Origin: Flavobacteriales bacterium
GTDB lineage: Bacteria > Bacteroidota > Bacteroidia > Flavobacteriales > PHOS-HE28
Direction: 5' to 3'
DNA length: 39,783 nt
Assembly: GCA_008016945.1 (NCBI GenBank)
Contig: SSGN01000185.1
Location: 1-39,783, forward strand
Numbering within the stretch: position 1 is the stretch's first letter; each line of letters opens with the position of its first letter. The notes beneath the pieces were generated by a model. That model was not told where the DNA came from. It searched no databases and saw only the letters and a program-made list of their open reading frames with translations. The position numbers and the translations under genes are program-made. Below, piece by piece: positions 16,653 to 25,190 of this stretch.

Positions 16653-18637
16653 GCACCAGTGGATGGGGGTGGGGGCACGCCGAGCCGACGCAATGGGAGG
16701 CGCTCCGGCTCGCTCAGGATCAAGGGCACGTACTCCACCACGGTATCGGTATGATCCAGGCCGAACGCCGTTTGGTCACGTAGTGCGAAACGTTTAATGA
16801 AGAAGTAGGTATCCAACAAAATGTCGTCGGCCACGCTCAGTTCATTCTCCACCGAGAGGAACCGCTCCATCAGGATATAGCGGATGTCCGCAGCGAAATC
16901 CTTCTTCTGGAGGGATTCATACTTGCTCGCGAAGTCCAGTTGATCGCACTCGACCAGGTCCTGCAACACCTGTTTGAAGAGCATGTTGATGCGTGGATGC
17001 ACCCGGAAACCGAGGTTGAAGTCCACCCGGATCACCTTATCGTCCACCACCTCCTTCACGCGATATTCCATGGTGTGCGGTTCATCCGTCCAGTTCACGT
17101 GGATGAACCAGTAGATGTCCGCACGTTTGGGTCTGCGCCGCAGGATGGAGTCGAGGATCTTCCGCTCCACCTCCGCAGGGCTATTGGCCTTGGTGAGGTA
17201 GACCAGGTGGGTTGCGAACTTGGGCACTTCCTTATCCCGGCTCAGCTCGGTGATCTCCGGCGCGTAGGTCTGTAGATCTCGGAAATCGAGGTATCGATTG
17301 GTGATCTTGCGCGCCTTGTACCACATGAGCATCAGGTTCAACAGGCCCAACACCACCAGCACGAAGCTCAGTCGGTTCACCACCTTCACGCTGTTGGCGA
17401 TGAAGAACGAGATCTCCATGGTGGCGAACACCGCCAGGATACCCACCACCAACATCCACGGCCAGTGGCGTACGTACCGCAGCCAGATCCCCATGAGGAT
17501 GGTGGTCATGCCCATGGTGAGGGTGATGAAGAAGCCGTAGACATGCTCCAGTTCACCGCTTTCGCGGAAGGTGAGCATCATGGCCACGCAGCCCACCCAG
17601 AGCATCAGGTTCACACTGGGGATATAGATCTGGCCGCGGACATCACTGGGGAACTTGATCTTCACGCGGGGCCAGAAATTCATGCTGATCGCCTCGCTGA
17701 TCAAGGTGAAGCTGCCGGTGATCACGGCCTGGCTCGCGATGATGGTGGCCAGGGTGGCGATGACCACGCCGGGGATCACGAACCAATCGGGCATCAACGC
17801 ATAGAAGGGGTTCCGGCCTTGAAGCTGACCTCCGCTCTGGTGCAAGGCCCAAGCCCCCTGGCCCATGTAGTTGATGATCAGCGCCGATTTCACGAAGCCC
17901 CAGCTGGCCTGGATGTTCTTGCGCCCCACATGCCCCAGGTCGCTGTACAAGGCCTCGGCTCCGGTGGTGCATAGGAACACCCCACCCAACAGCCAGAACC
18001 CGTTGGGATACTCCGAAAGCAACTTAATGGCGTAATGGGGGCTCAATGCCCGCAGGACATCTGGGTACTTGAAGACCAGGAACAGGCCCATGGCCATCAA
18101 CATGGAGAACCAGGCCCCCATGATCGGACCGAAGGCCGTGCCCACCACCTTGGTGCCGAAGCGTTGGAACAGGAAGATGCAGGAGAGCAGGAAGACCACC
18201 ACGGCCACCGTGAGATCGCTCCCTGGCTCGAAGAACGTCTCCAACCCCCTGACGTTCACCAAGCCTTCCACGGCACTGCTCACCGAGATCGGTGGAGTGA
18301 TCAGCCCATCGGCCATCATGGTGGCCGCACCGATGGTGGCCGGTATGAAGGCCCACCAGGCATAGCGCCTCACTAATGCATAGAGCGAGAAGATCCCACC
18401 TTCACCGCGGTTATCCGCCCGAAGGGTGAGGAAGATGTACTTGATGGTGGTCTGGATGGTGAGGGTCCACACCACACAACTGATGCCCCCGAGGACAAGC
18501 AGCTCCGTGATGGGCTTGTCACCCAGGATGGCTTTCATCACGTACAGTGGCGAGGTACCGATATCGCCATAGATGATACCCAGCGCCACGAGCAATCCTG
18601 CTGCGGTGACGCGCTGTCTGCGCGGGTCGATGCTCAT
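16649..18637 (-). CDS. kup: KUP-family potassium uptake transporter
   Basis: 662 residues. Inner-membrane K+ uptake system, probably proton-coupled. The N-terminus VTAAGLLVALGIIYGDIGTS leading to PLYV is the KUP signature, followed by about 12 hydrophobic segments up to residue ~460 (for example MLVVGILAVFATMEISFFIA) and a cytoplasmic C-terminal domain of about 190 residues. The ATG at 18637 is chosen; the open frame continues upstream to a TTG at 18658. A strong -7 box lies at 18740-18747. The gene is translationally coupled to the hydrolase downstream. No regulatory riboswitch is recognisable in the leader. Confidence 0.94.
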   Translation of the reverse strand: MSIDPRRQRVTAAGLLVALGIIYGDIGTSPLYVMKAILGDKPITELLVLGGISCVVWTLTIQTTIKYIFLTLRADNRGEGGIFSLYALVRRYAWWAFIPATIGAATMMADGLITPPISVSSAVEGLVNVRGLETFFEPGSDLTVAVVVFLLSCIFLFQRFGTKVVGTAFGPIMGAWFSMLMAMGLFLVFKYPDVLRALSPHYAIKLLSEYPNGFWLLGGVFLCTTGAEALYSDLGHVGRKNIQASWGFVKSALIINYMGQGAWALHQSGGQLQGRNPFYALMPDWFVIPGVVIATLATIIASQAVITGSFTLISEAISMNFWPRVKIKFPSDVRGQIYIPSVNLMLWVGCVAMMLTFRESGELEHVYGFFITLTMGMTTILMGIWLRYVRHWPWMLVVGILAVFATMEISFFIANSVKVVNRLSFVLVVLGLLNLMLMWYKARKITNRYLDFRDLQTYAPEITELSRDKEVPKFATHLVYLTKANSPAEVERKILDSILRRRPKRADIYWFIHVNWTDEPHTMEYRVKEVVDDKVIRVDFNLGFRVHPRINMLFKQVLQDLVECDQLDFASKYESLQKKDFAADIRYILMERFLSVENELSVADDILLDTYFFIKRFALRDQTAFGLDHTDTVVEYVPLILSEPERLPLRRLGVPPPPSTGA

Positions 18638-18739
18638 CGATTCGTGGGGCTCACCCAAGCGTGCGTCGTACCATGGACATGGCGACGGGACGTGCTCCGA
18701 TCAAGGATGGTGGGGCACAAAGTTCCTGGGTCTTCGCCG

Positions 18740-18771
18740 CAAATGTAGAAGTGAACGGATCAGTCGCGCAA
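18740..18771 (-). promoter_or_regulatory. Promoter of the kup gene
   Basis: Minus strand carries TACATTTG (18747-18740), a full match to TAnnTTTG, with TTG at 18771-18769 as -33 element 21 nt upstream. It lies between the DUF3276 stop (18777) and kup, giving a leader of about 95 nt. Confidence 0.55.
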
Positions 18772-18776
18772 GCCAT

Positions 18777-19145
18777 TCAGAGATCCTTCCGACCCAGATC
18801 CTCGAAGTTCACGTCCGTCCGGCTCGGTGGGTCTTCCACAGCATCTCCCGATGGGGTGGCATCTCGCCTGAACTCCCCGCTGTTCCGCAGTCTTTCGATC
18901 TCATCGAAGGCTTCGTGCAAGCCGTCCATGAATTTGTCGAAATCCTCTTTGTAGAGGAAGATCTTGTGCTTGTCGTAGTGGGCAGACCCATCCTCATGGG
19001 TGTGCTTCTTGCTTTCCGTGATGGTCAGGAAAAGATCCCGTCCACGGGTACTCTTCACATCGAAGAAATAGGTCCGTTTCCCGGCGCGTACAGCCTTGGA
19101 AAATACATCCTCACGATCGTCGTGCATGGTGTTTCGCGGCCCCAT
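18777..19145 (-). CDS. DUF3276 (PUR-alpha-like) nucleic acid-binding protein
   Basis: 122 residues from the ATG at 19145; another ATG at 19127 (MHDDREDVFSK) is also possible. The core FSKAVRAGKRTYFFDVKSTR, then LFLTITESKK and HKIFLYKEDFDKFMDGLHEA, is the DUF3276/PUR domain conserved across Bacteroidota, a Whirly-like fold that binds single-stranded DNA or RNA. The acidic C-terminal tail (about 35 residues) is poorly conserved. It has its own near-perfect promoter at 19162-19192, which argues against the TTG at 19160 because that codon would be too close to the transcription start. Cytoplasmic; precise biological role in this phylum not established. Confidence 0.9.
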   Translation of the reverse strand: MGPRNTMHDDREDVFSKAVRAGKRTYFFDVKSTRGRDLFLTITESKKHTHEDGSAHYDKHKIFLYKEDFDKFMDGLHEAFDEIERLRNSGEFRRDATPSGDAVEDPPSRTDVNFEDLGRKDL

Positions 19146-19161
19146 TGCCCTAAGGCCCAAC

Positions 19162-19192
19162 CAAATGTAGTAGGGTTTTCGGATCCTCCAAA
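19162..19192 (-). promoter_or_regulatory. Promoter of the DUF3276 gene
   Basis: Minus strand TTTG (19192-19189), a 19-nt spacer and TACATTTG (19169-19162) match both elements of the Bacteroidota primary sigma factor consensus. This is the best promoter in the window. The predicted start of transcription is near 19157, 12 nt before the ATG at 19145. Confidence 0.7.
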
Positions 19193-19282
19193 CGAAGCTT
19201 CGTTCATCCTACCGGAACCACCGTCAGCAGGAGGGGGGGGCGAACACCTTGCCCTCATGCCCCGTTTCAGGAAAGCGGAGGT

Positions 19283-21178
19283 TCAGCCCTTGTCTCCAAC
19301 ACGCTCGCGCGCCTCTTCCAGCAACTGCTCCTCGTACATGCGTGCGTAGATCCCCTTGCGTTCAACAAGTTCGGCATGCCGTCCCTGTTCCGCCAGGTGA
19401 CCGTTCTCCAGCACGAGGATCAGGTCCGCATCCCGTACGGTGCTGATCCGGTGGCTGATGATCACGGTGGTACGGTCCTTCATCACCGCGCGCAATTCAC
19501 GCAGGATGGCCTCCTCGGTGGCGGTATCCACGGCGCTCAGCGCATCATCGAAAAGCAGGATGCGCGGTTCGGTGACAATGGCTCGGGCGATGCTCACCCG
19601 TTGCTTCTGGCCACCGCTGAGGGTAACGCCACGCTCCCCCACGAAGGTCCCATAGCCCTGTGGAAAGCCCATGATGTCCTGGTGTACCTGTGCTTTCCGG
19701 GCCGCTTCCTGGATCCGCTCCAGGTCATCCGCACCCTCGGGCAGTCCGAAAGCGATGTTGTTCCGGATGTCATCGCTGAACAGCAGCACCTCCTGCGGCA
19801 CGATGCTCAGGTGCGTCCGCAACTTGCCCAGTGCCACCTTGCGGATGGGCACTCCATCGATCAACACCTGTCCGTCGGTGGCATCATACACCCGGCCGAT
19901 CAGTTCGGCCAGTGTGCTCTTACCGCTTCCCGTATGGCCCACAACGGCCACCGTGCCCCCGGCCGGTATCCGGAACGACACCTCGGACAGTGCCTTGATC
20001 CCGGTATCGGGGTAGGTGAAGCTCACCTTGTCGAAGGTGATGGCACCTTTCACCTCGGGCAGTTCGTCGGCCTCATCGGTGATGGCGGGCCGGGCATCGA
20101 GGAACTCATTGATCCGCTCCATGCTGGCCGCTGCTTGCTGCACCAGCGAGGTCACCCAGCCCACCGATGCGAACGGCCAGGTGAGCATGTTCACGTAGAT
20201 CACGAACTCGGCGATGGTGCCAACGGTGACGGAAGGATCGCCCTGGATCAGTTTCCAACCACCGATGAAGATGGTGATCACCGTACTGAGGCCGATCAAC
20301 AACATGATGGCGGGCATGAAAAGCGCATCGACCCGGGCTTGGTCCAAGCTCCGTTCGCGATAGTCCTGGGCCGCCTCGGCGAAACGTTCCACGGCCGCCT
20401 TTTCCCGCGCGAATGCCTTAAGCACCCGTACCCCGCTGAAGCTCTCTTGGGCCAGGGTGCTCAACCGGCTCTGGCCCGCTTGCACGGCCATGCTGCGCCT
20501 GTTCATCACATCGCTCACCCGATAGATGATCACGCTCATGACCGGCAGTGGGGCCAGGGTCCAAAGGGTAAGCTCCACGTTCACCCGAAGCATGAAGAGG
20601 ATGCACAGGACGAAGAGCGCCACCAGTCCGATGGTGTACATGATGGCGGGCCCCAGGTACATGCGCACCTTGCCTACATCCTCGCTGATCCGGTTCATAA
20701 GGTCGCCCGTGCTGTTCCGCTTGTAGAAAGCACGGTCCATCTGTTGATAGTGGCGGTACACGGTGTTCTTCAGGTCATATTCGATCAAGCGGCTCACCAC
20801 GATGATGGTTTGGCGCATGAGGAACATGAAGAAGCCCTTCAACAAGGAGAAGACCAGATAGAGGATGGCCAGCAAGCCTGCACACCAGACCACGGTACCG
20901 GCGATGGCATCCGCATCATGCAGCTCGTTCAACCGGCCCTGGAGGTCGATGCCCGTCCACCCCACCCACACCTGCAGGGTGGCAGGCACCCGAAGCATGC
21001 GCTGCTCCGGTGGGGCTTCCATCTGCGCGAGGCCGCTGGAGATCAGGTCAATGGCCTCGCGCACCACCTGCGGAGAGTACACGGCGAACAAGTTGCTGAG
21101 CACGATGAAGACCGTTCCCAACAACAAATGCCATCGGTACCTGGCCAAGTATGGGTTCAGCTTCAGCAGCGATCGCAT
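19283..21178 (-). CDS. ABC exporter, fused permease and ATPase (MsbA/multidrug type)
   Basis: 631 residues. Half-transporter that would dimerise in the inner membrane and export lipids or hydrophobic compounds. Residues 1-360 hold six transmembrane helices (LLLGTVFIVLSNLFAVYSPQ and others). The NBD has Walker A GHTGSGKST (near 414), the Q-loop IVPQEVLLF, signature LSGGQKQR (near 520), Walker B ILLFDDALSAVD (near 540) and the H-loop ISHRIS. The start MRSLLKLNPYLARYRW at 21178 is supported by conserved hydrophobicity; the open frame upstream runs through the promoter. A G8 tract lies in the spacer downstream (19233-19240). The substrate cannot be assigned. Confidence 0.92.
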   Translation of the reverse strand: MRSLLKLNPYLARYRWHLLLGTVFIVLSNLFAVYSPQVVREAIDLISSGLAQMEAPPEQRMLRVPATLQVWVGWTGIDLQGRLNELHDADAIAGTVVWCAGLLAILYLVFSLLKGFFMFLMRQTIIVVSRLIEYDLKNTVYRHYQQMDRAFYKRNSTGDLMNRISEDVGKVRMYLGPAIMYTIGLVALFVLCILFMLRVNVELTLWTLAPLPVMSVIIYRVSDVMNRRSMAVQAGQSRLSTLAQESFSGVRVLKAFAREKAAVERFAEAAQDYRERSLDQARVDALFMPAIMLLIGLSTVITIFIGGWKLIQGDPSVTVGTIAEFVIYVNMLTWPFASVGWVTSLVQQAAASMERINEFLDARPAITDEADELPEVKGAITFDKVSFTYPDTGIKALSEVSFRIPAGGTVAVVGHTGSGKSTLAELIGRVYDATDGQVLIDGVPIRKVALGKLRTHLSIVPQEVLLFSDDIRNNIAFGLPEGADDLERIQEAARKAQVHQDIMGFPQGYGTFVGERGVTLSGGQKQRVSIARAIVTEPRILLFDDALSAVDTATEEAILRELRAVMKDRTTVIISHRISTVRDADLILVLENGHLAEQGRHAELVERKGIYARMYEEQLLEEARERVGDKG

Positions 21179-21198
21179 GGCGGGGTGTAGGAACGTGC

Positions 21199-21206
21199 TA
21201 CTTTTG
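21199..21206 (+). promoter_or_regulatory. Candidate -7 box for the amino acid dehydrogenase
   Basis: TACTTTTG matches TAnnTTTG fully and is followed by CGCCGCC as at other boxes here. It would give a leader of about 110 nt before the ATG at 21322. No clear TTG -33. It faces the minus-strand box at 21249-21256. Confidence 0.4.
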
Positions 21207-21248
21207 CGCCGCCTGTCCCGGAAATGGACCCAGCGCATCGACGTGGGA

Positions 21249-21256
21249 CAAAAGTA
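21249..21256 (-). promoter_or_regulatory. Candidate -7 box for the ABC exporter
   Basis: Minus strand TACTTTTG, a full match to TAnnTTTG, 70 nt upstream of the ABC exporter ATG (21178). No good -33 TTG at the usual distance. The leader would overlap the dehydrogenase leader in antisense. Confidence 0.42.
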
Positions 21257-21321
21257 GACCGGGTAGGGGCATGCCGTTGCGTCGCAATAAGGACGGGCGG
21301 TCATTGAAAACGAAAGAAGCC

Positions 21322-22422
21322 ATGATCGACACCAGTACCAAAGCCGGCACCAGCGACCTGGTGCTGAACCGCATGGAGCGGCATGATCACGAGGAAGTGC
21401 TCTTCTGTTATGACCGACCTACGGGCCTCAGAGCCATCATCGCCATCCACGACACCACGCTGGGCCCCGCCTTGGGTGGAACACGGATGTGGCCCTACAC
21501 CTCCGAGGCCGAAGCGCTGAACGACGTGCTGCGCCTTAGCCGGGGCATGACCTACAAGAGCTCCCTGGCCGGTCTGGACCTGGGCGGTGGCAAGGCCGTG
21601 ATCATCGGCGATGCCCGCACGCAGAAGACCGAAGCCATGTTCCGGAGGTTCGGCCAATTCGTGGACAGCCTCAACGGGCGGTACATCACCGCCGAGGATG
21701 TGGGCATGAGCACCACGGAAATGGTGAACATCCAGAAACAGACGAAACACGTGGCGGGCCTGCCCGAGGAAATGGGGGGCAGTGGCGACCCCAGCCCGGT
21801 GACCGCATTCGGAGTGTACTGTGGGGTGAAGGCCGCGGCCAAGACCGCCTACGGCACCGATACGCTGAGCGGGCGTAAAGTGGCGGTGCAAGGCGCCGGG
21901 AACGTGGGCAAAGGACTTGTGGACCTCCTGGTGAAGGACGGCGCCACGGTGTACCTCACCGACATCCATGCGGATAAACTCGCCGCGATCAAAGCCGAGC
22001 ACCCCTCGGTGACCATTGTGGAGCCCGAGGCCATCTACGATGTGGACATGGACATCTACTCGCCCTGTGCCCTGGGCGCCACGGTGAACGACACCACCTT
22101 GAAACGCCTGAAGTGCAGTGTGATCGCCGGTGCGGCCAACAACCAGTTGGCCGACGAGGCCGTTCACGGCAAAGTGGTGATGGAGAAGGGCATCCTCTAC
22201 GCTCCGGACTTCCTCATCAATGCTGGCGGCATCATCAACTGTGCCTGGGAACGCAAAGGCTACGACCGCAAGGCCGCCCTGCGCCAGACCGAAGGCATCT
22301 ACGATACGGCCTTGCGCATCTTCAAAGCCAGTTCCGAACTGGGCATTCCCACCTACCTGGCAGCCAATCAGGCGGCCGAGGACCGGATCACCAGCATGCG
22401 CAGTGCCGGGATCCGATTCTGA
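21322..22422 (+). CDS. Glu/Leu/Phe/Val dehydrogenase, leucine dehydrogenase type
   Basis: 366 residues. NAD-dependent oxidative deamination of a branched-chain (or related) L-amino acid to the 2-oxo acid in the cytoplasm. The substrate domain has LGPALGGTRMWPY and MTYKSSLAGLDLGGGK; Lys79 and Lys91 correspond to the substrate-binding and catalytic lysines of leucine dehydrogenases. VAVQGAGNVGKG (188-199) is the NAD-binding glycine motif. Length fits leucine/valine dehydrogenases rather than glutamate dehydrogenase (about 450). The start MIDTSTKAGT follows GAAAGAAG. An in-frame ATG at 21271 is possible but adds a basic, unconserved stretch. nusB follows 33 bp later. Confidence 0.9.
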   Translation: MIDTSTKAGTSDLVLNRMERHDHEEVLFCYDRPTGLRAIIAIHDTTLGPALGGTRMWPYTSEAEALNDVLRLSRGMTYKSSLAGLDLGGGKAVIIGDARTQKTEAMFRRFGQFVDSLNGRYITAEDVGMSTTEMVNIQKQTKHVAGLPEEMGGSGDPSPVTAFGVYCGVKAAAKTAYGTDTLSGRKVAVQGAGNVGKGLVDLLVKDGATVYLTDIHADKLAAIKAEHPSVTIVEPEAIYDVDMDIYSPCALGATVNDTTLKRLKCSVIAGAANNQLADEAVHGKVVMEKGILYAPDFLINAGGIINCAWERKGYDRKAALRQTEGIYDTALRIFKASSELGIPTYLAANQAAEDRITSMRSAGIRF

Positions 22423-22455
22423 ACCGGCCACCTCCGCTGAAGCCGGGATCACCGC

Positions 22456-23406
22456 ATGCTCAACCGCCGCTACCTCCGCATCAAGACCTTCCAGTCGCTC
22501 TATGCGTATTGGCAGAGTGACAACGCCAGTGCCGCAAGGATCGAGAAGGAACTGTTCACGGGCATCGATCGCACGTACGACCTCTACCTATCGCTGCTCC
22601 TGGTGTTCGGCGAATTGCGCCACGTGGCCGAACTGGTCTTCGAGGAACGCAAGAAGAAACGGCTGCCCTCCCCGGAAGACCTTGACCCGAACCGACGCTT
22701 CGTGGACAATCCCTTGGTGCGCTCCATCGCCGAAAGCGAACGCCTGCGGCTGGAATGCGAGAAGCGGAAGGTCAGTTGGGTGGGGCATCACGAACTGTTC
22801 TCTTCCTTGTACCGCGATGTACAGAGCAGCGAAGCCTACCAGAGCTACATGAGCGCCGAGCCACAGGGCTTCAAACAGGACCAAGCGTTCGCCGTACAGT
22901 GCTTCAGCGAACTGATCGCCAATAGCGAACGGCTGCAGGAGGTCTTCGAAACGCGGAGCATTGCCTGGATGGAGGATCTGGACCTGGCCGCCAGCCTGGT
23001 GAAACGCACCTTGGAGCAGATGCGCGCTGCGGACACCGCCGATGTGTTCATGAACGAGATCGCCCGCGACCCGAAGGAGGACCACGAATTCGTGTCCATG
23101 CTCTATCGGAAGACCATTGAGCATGCCCAGGAGCATGAGAAGGCCATCTCGGAGAAGTCGAGCAACTGGGAGAGCGACCGCATCGCCCTGAGCGACATGA
23201 TCCTGATGCAGATGGCCCTCACCGAAGTGCGGGTGTTCGACCAGATACCGGTGAAGGTGACGATGAACGAATACATCGAGATCGCCAAAGCCTACAGCAC
23301 TCCCAAGAGCAAGAACTTCATCAACGGTGTACTGGACAAGCTCTTCATCGAGATGCGGGAGGATGGTCGGATCCGCAAGGTTGGCCGGGGTCTACTGGAA
23401 AGTTGA
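22456..23406 (+). CDS. nusB: Transcription antitermination factor NusB (long Bacteroidota form)
   Basis: 316 residues, about twice the length of E. coli NusB, as is usual in Bacteroidota. NusB with NusE (S10) binds boxA RNA and promotes antitermination, mainly in rRNA operons. The N-terminus MLNRRYLRIKTFQSLYAYWQ resembles the first helix of the family. The canonical NusB fold lies at about 200-305 (ALSDMILMQMALTEVRVFDQ, VTMNEYIEIAKAYSTPKSKN, FINGVLDKL). The middle region (about 60-190) is charged and helical, with no assigned role. It heads the conserved block nusB-DUF1573-yajC-coaE. Confidence 0.92.
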   Translation: MLNRRYLRIKTFQSLYAYWQSDNASAARIEKELFTGIDRTYDLYLSLLLVFGELRHVAELVFEERKKKRLPSPEDLDPNRRFVDNPLVRSIAESERLRLECEKRKVSWVGHHELFSSLYRDVQSSEAYQSYMSAEPQGFKQDQAFAVQCFSELIANSERLQEVFETRSIAWMEDLDLAASLVKRTLEQMRAADTADVFMNEIARDPKEDHEFVSMLYRKTIEHAQEHEKAISEKSSNWESDRIALSDMILMQMALTEVRVFDQIPVKVTMNEYIEIAKAYSTPKSKNFINGVLDKLFIEMREDGRIRKVGRGLLES

Positions 23407-23410
23407 TCGC

Positions 23411-23926
23411 ATGAGGGCGAAGCAAGGATCGGAGAAGGCCAAGGCCATGGCATGGCACCTTGTGCTGGCGCTGTTGTTACCGCCCGTTCTGCATGGGTGC
23501 CGGCTCACGGACCACACCGAAGGCGACCCGAACGAAGTGACCGTGGATGCGATCAGGTTCCCGGGATCGGGCTATCGAGATGTGGGAGAGGAAGAGCTTC
23601 CGAGGATCGAATTCAGCTACACCCACATCGACCTCGGTCGCATCGTACAAGGTACCAAGGTGGACAGCATCTACCACTTCAAGAACACGGGAGGCGCCCC
23701 CTTGGTGATCACCGATGTACGTGGCTCCTGCGGTTGCACCGTGGGCAAGGATTGGCCCAAGGCACCGGTGCCCCCCGGAGGCACGGCCACGATCCGCATC
23801 GGATTCGATAGCGAAGGCCGCAATGGGCGTCAGGACAAGACCGTCACCGTGGTGGCCAACACCGTACCGCCCAGCACCGTGCTCACGCTCACCACCGAAG
23901 TGGTGGGCCCCAATACCGTACCATAA
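23411..23926 (+). CDS. DUF1573 lipoprotein
   Basis: 171 residues. The N-terminus has a basic region and LVLALLLPPVLHGC, a lipobox with Cys30, so the protein is probably lipid-anchored. An ATG at 23447 would still keep the signal. Residues 60-165 form a DUF1573 (ASH/MSP-like immunoglobulin) domain: FSYTHIDLGRIVQGTKVDSI, then YHFKNTGGAPLVITDVRGSC followed by GCTV, and PVPPGGTATIRIGFDS. The GSCGCT cysteines are conserved in the family. It starts 4 nt after the nusB stop and precedes yajC. Such domains are usually envelope-associated; the function is not established. Confidence 0.88.
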   Translation: MRAKQGSEKAKAMAWHLVLALLLPPVLHGCRLTDHTEGDPNEVTVDAIRFPGSGYRDVGEEELPRIEFSYTHIDLGRIVQGTKVDSIYHFKNTGGAPLVITDVRGSCGCTVGKDWPKAPVPPGGTATIRIGFDSEGRNGRQDKTVTVVANTVPPSTVLTLTTEVVGPNTVP

Positions 23927-23941
23927 CCCGTTTTCAACCAC

Positions 23942-24265
23942 ATGCTTACCGCGACATTCCTGCTTCAAGGCGAACCCAATCCCATGGCCACCTACATCAT
24001 GATGGGGGCGCTGATGGTGGTCTTCTATTTCTTCATGATCCGCCCGCAGCAGAAGAAAGCGAAGGATGCCAAGAAGTTCCGCGAGTCGTTGCAGAAAGGC
24101 ACCAAGGTGGTCACCATCGGTGGGTTGCATGGCAAGGTGGTGGAAGTGGCCGAAACCACGATCCTGCTGGAAGTGGACTCCAACGTGCGCCTGCGCTTCG
24201 AGAAGAGCGCCATCGCCATGGACAGCTCGCAGCAGCTGAACGAGGCCACGGCGAAAGCCCAGTGA
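23942..24265 (+). CDS. yajC: Preprotein translocase accessory subunit YajC
   Basis: 107 residues. Inner-membrane accessory component of SecDF-YajC. One transmembrane helix at about 16-33 (ATYIMMGALMVVFYFFMI) is followed by the family signature RPQQKKAKDAKKFRESLQKG and the cytoplasmic beta-domain VVTIGGLHGKVVEV. A second Met at residue 15 (MATYIMMG) is a possible alternative start. It lies between the DUF1573 lipoprotein and coaE, the usual Bacteroidota order. Confidence 0.95.
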   Translation: MLTATFLLQGEPNPMATYIMMGALMVVFYFFMIRPQQKKAKDAKKFRESLQKGTKVVTIGGLHGKVVEVAETTILLEVDSNVRLRFEKSAIAMDSSQQLNEATAKAQ

Positions 24266-24318
24266 ACGGCCGTTGACAAGGCGTTCGTTCTGCGAATGGT
24301 CGGCCCATCCTTCATCAC

Positions 24319-24909
24319 ATGCTCTTAGTTGGCCTTACCGGCGGCATCGGCAGTGGCAAGACCACCGTGGCCCGTGTATTCCGGATCCTGGGAGTGCCCG
24401 TGTTCGAAGCGGATATCGAAGGACGCAGGCTTCTCCGCGAAGACCAGGGCGTGATCCATGCCGTGACGGATCGCTTCGGACCGGAGGTGCTGCGATATGG
24501 CGGCGTGGACCGTGCTGTGTTGGCGGCGAAGGTGTTCTCGGACCGTAGCGCCTTGGCGGACCTGAACAGCATCATCCATCCGGCGGTACGCGCCGGATTC
24601 CGGCGCTGGGCGAGCGCCCAGAACAGTGCCTTCGTGATCATGGAGGCTGCGGTGATGGCCGAGTCCGGATCGTACAAGATCATGGATCGGGTGGTGCTGG
24701 TCTCTGCGCCGGAAGACCTTCGTATACGGCGGGTGATGGCGCGGGATGGGGTGGAGGAGGCCCACGTGCGTGCACGCATGGACAACCAGGCCGACGAGGC
24801 CGAACGCATGGCGATCGCCCAACATGTGATCCACAACGACGATAAGCGATTGGTGATCCCACAGGTACTCGGTGTACATGCGGAATTGCTCAACCCGTTG
24901 AACTCATGA
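24319..24909 (+). CDS. coaE: Dephospho-CoA kinase
   Basis: 196 residues. Phosphorylates the 3'-hydroxyl of dephospho-CoA, the last step in coenzyme A synthesis. MLLVGLTGGIGSGKTT contains the P-loop (8-15). FEADIEGRRLL follows at the position of the substrate-binding DAD-type motif. RVVLVSAPEDLRIRRVMARD is the conserved lid/kinase region, and HNDDK near the C-terminus matches the family's terminal motif. Its TGA overlaps the ATG of the next small gene (ATGA, 24906-24909). Confidence 0.95.
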   Translation: MLLVGLTGGIGSGKTTVARVFRILGVPVFEADIEGRRLLREDQGVIHAVTDRFGPEVLRYGGVDRAVLAAKVFSDRSALADLNSIIHPAVRAGFRRWASAQNSAFVIMEAAVMAESGSYKIMDRVVLVSAPEDLRIRRVMARDGVEEAHVRARMDNQADEAERMAIAQHVIHNDDKRLVIPQVLGVHAELLNPLNS

Positions 24910-25190
24910 AGCAGGAGGAGAAGAACCTTCCCCTGAGCCAGGTATCACTCGTCTTCGGAGGGCTCAGCATCGCCCTGGCGTTCGTGCGTCATTTGGTGTC
25001 GCTTGCGCTCGTGCTCAGTGTGCTCTCCCTGGCCTTCGGTCTTTGGGGGCAACGCAAGCAGGCCAGACACCTGTTACGGTACACCAAGGCCAGTGTGCAA
25101 CGTGGCGGTCTGGGGGTCAAGCTGGGAGCCGTGGGTTTGCTCTGCTCCCTGATGATGTGGGGCTTGTGGGCCAGCAATGCCCTGTTCTGA
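24906..25190 (+). CDS. Small predicted inner-membrane protein
   Basis: 94 residues, translationally coupled to coaE by an ATGA overlap. Hydrophobic segments at about 11-32 and 34-48 (LVSLALVLSVLSLAFGLWG) and 72-92 (LGAVGLLCSLMMWGLWASNA) suggest two or three membrane helices around a basic loop (RKQARHLLRYTKASVQR). I do not recognise the family. It has the look of small DUF4190-like membrane proteins but lacks a diagnostic motif. Its stop abuts the stop of the convergent exonuclease gene. Confidence 0.6.
   Translation: MKQEEKNLPLSQVSLVFGGLSIALAFVRHLVSLALVLSVLSLAFGLWGQRKQARHLLRYTKASVQRGGLGVKLGAVGLLCSLMMWGLWASNALF

Noticed and set aside
19376..21190. 604-codon plus-strand open frame
   Set aside because: Antisense to the ABC exporter, whose motifs are complete; the translation is His/Asp/Gln-rich with no recognisable fold.
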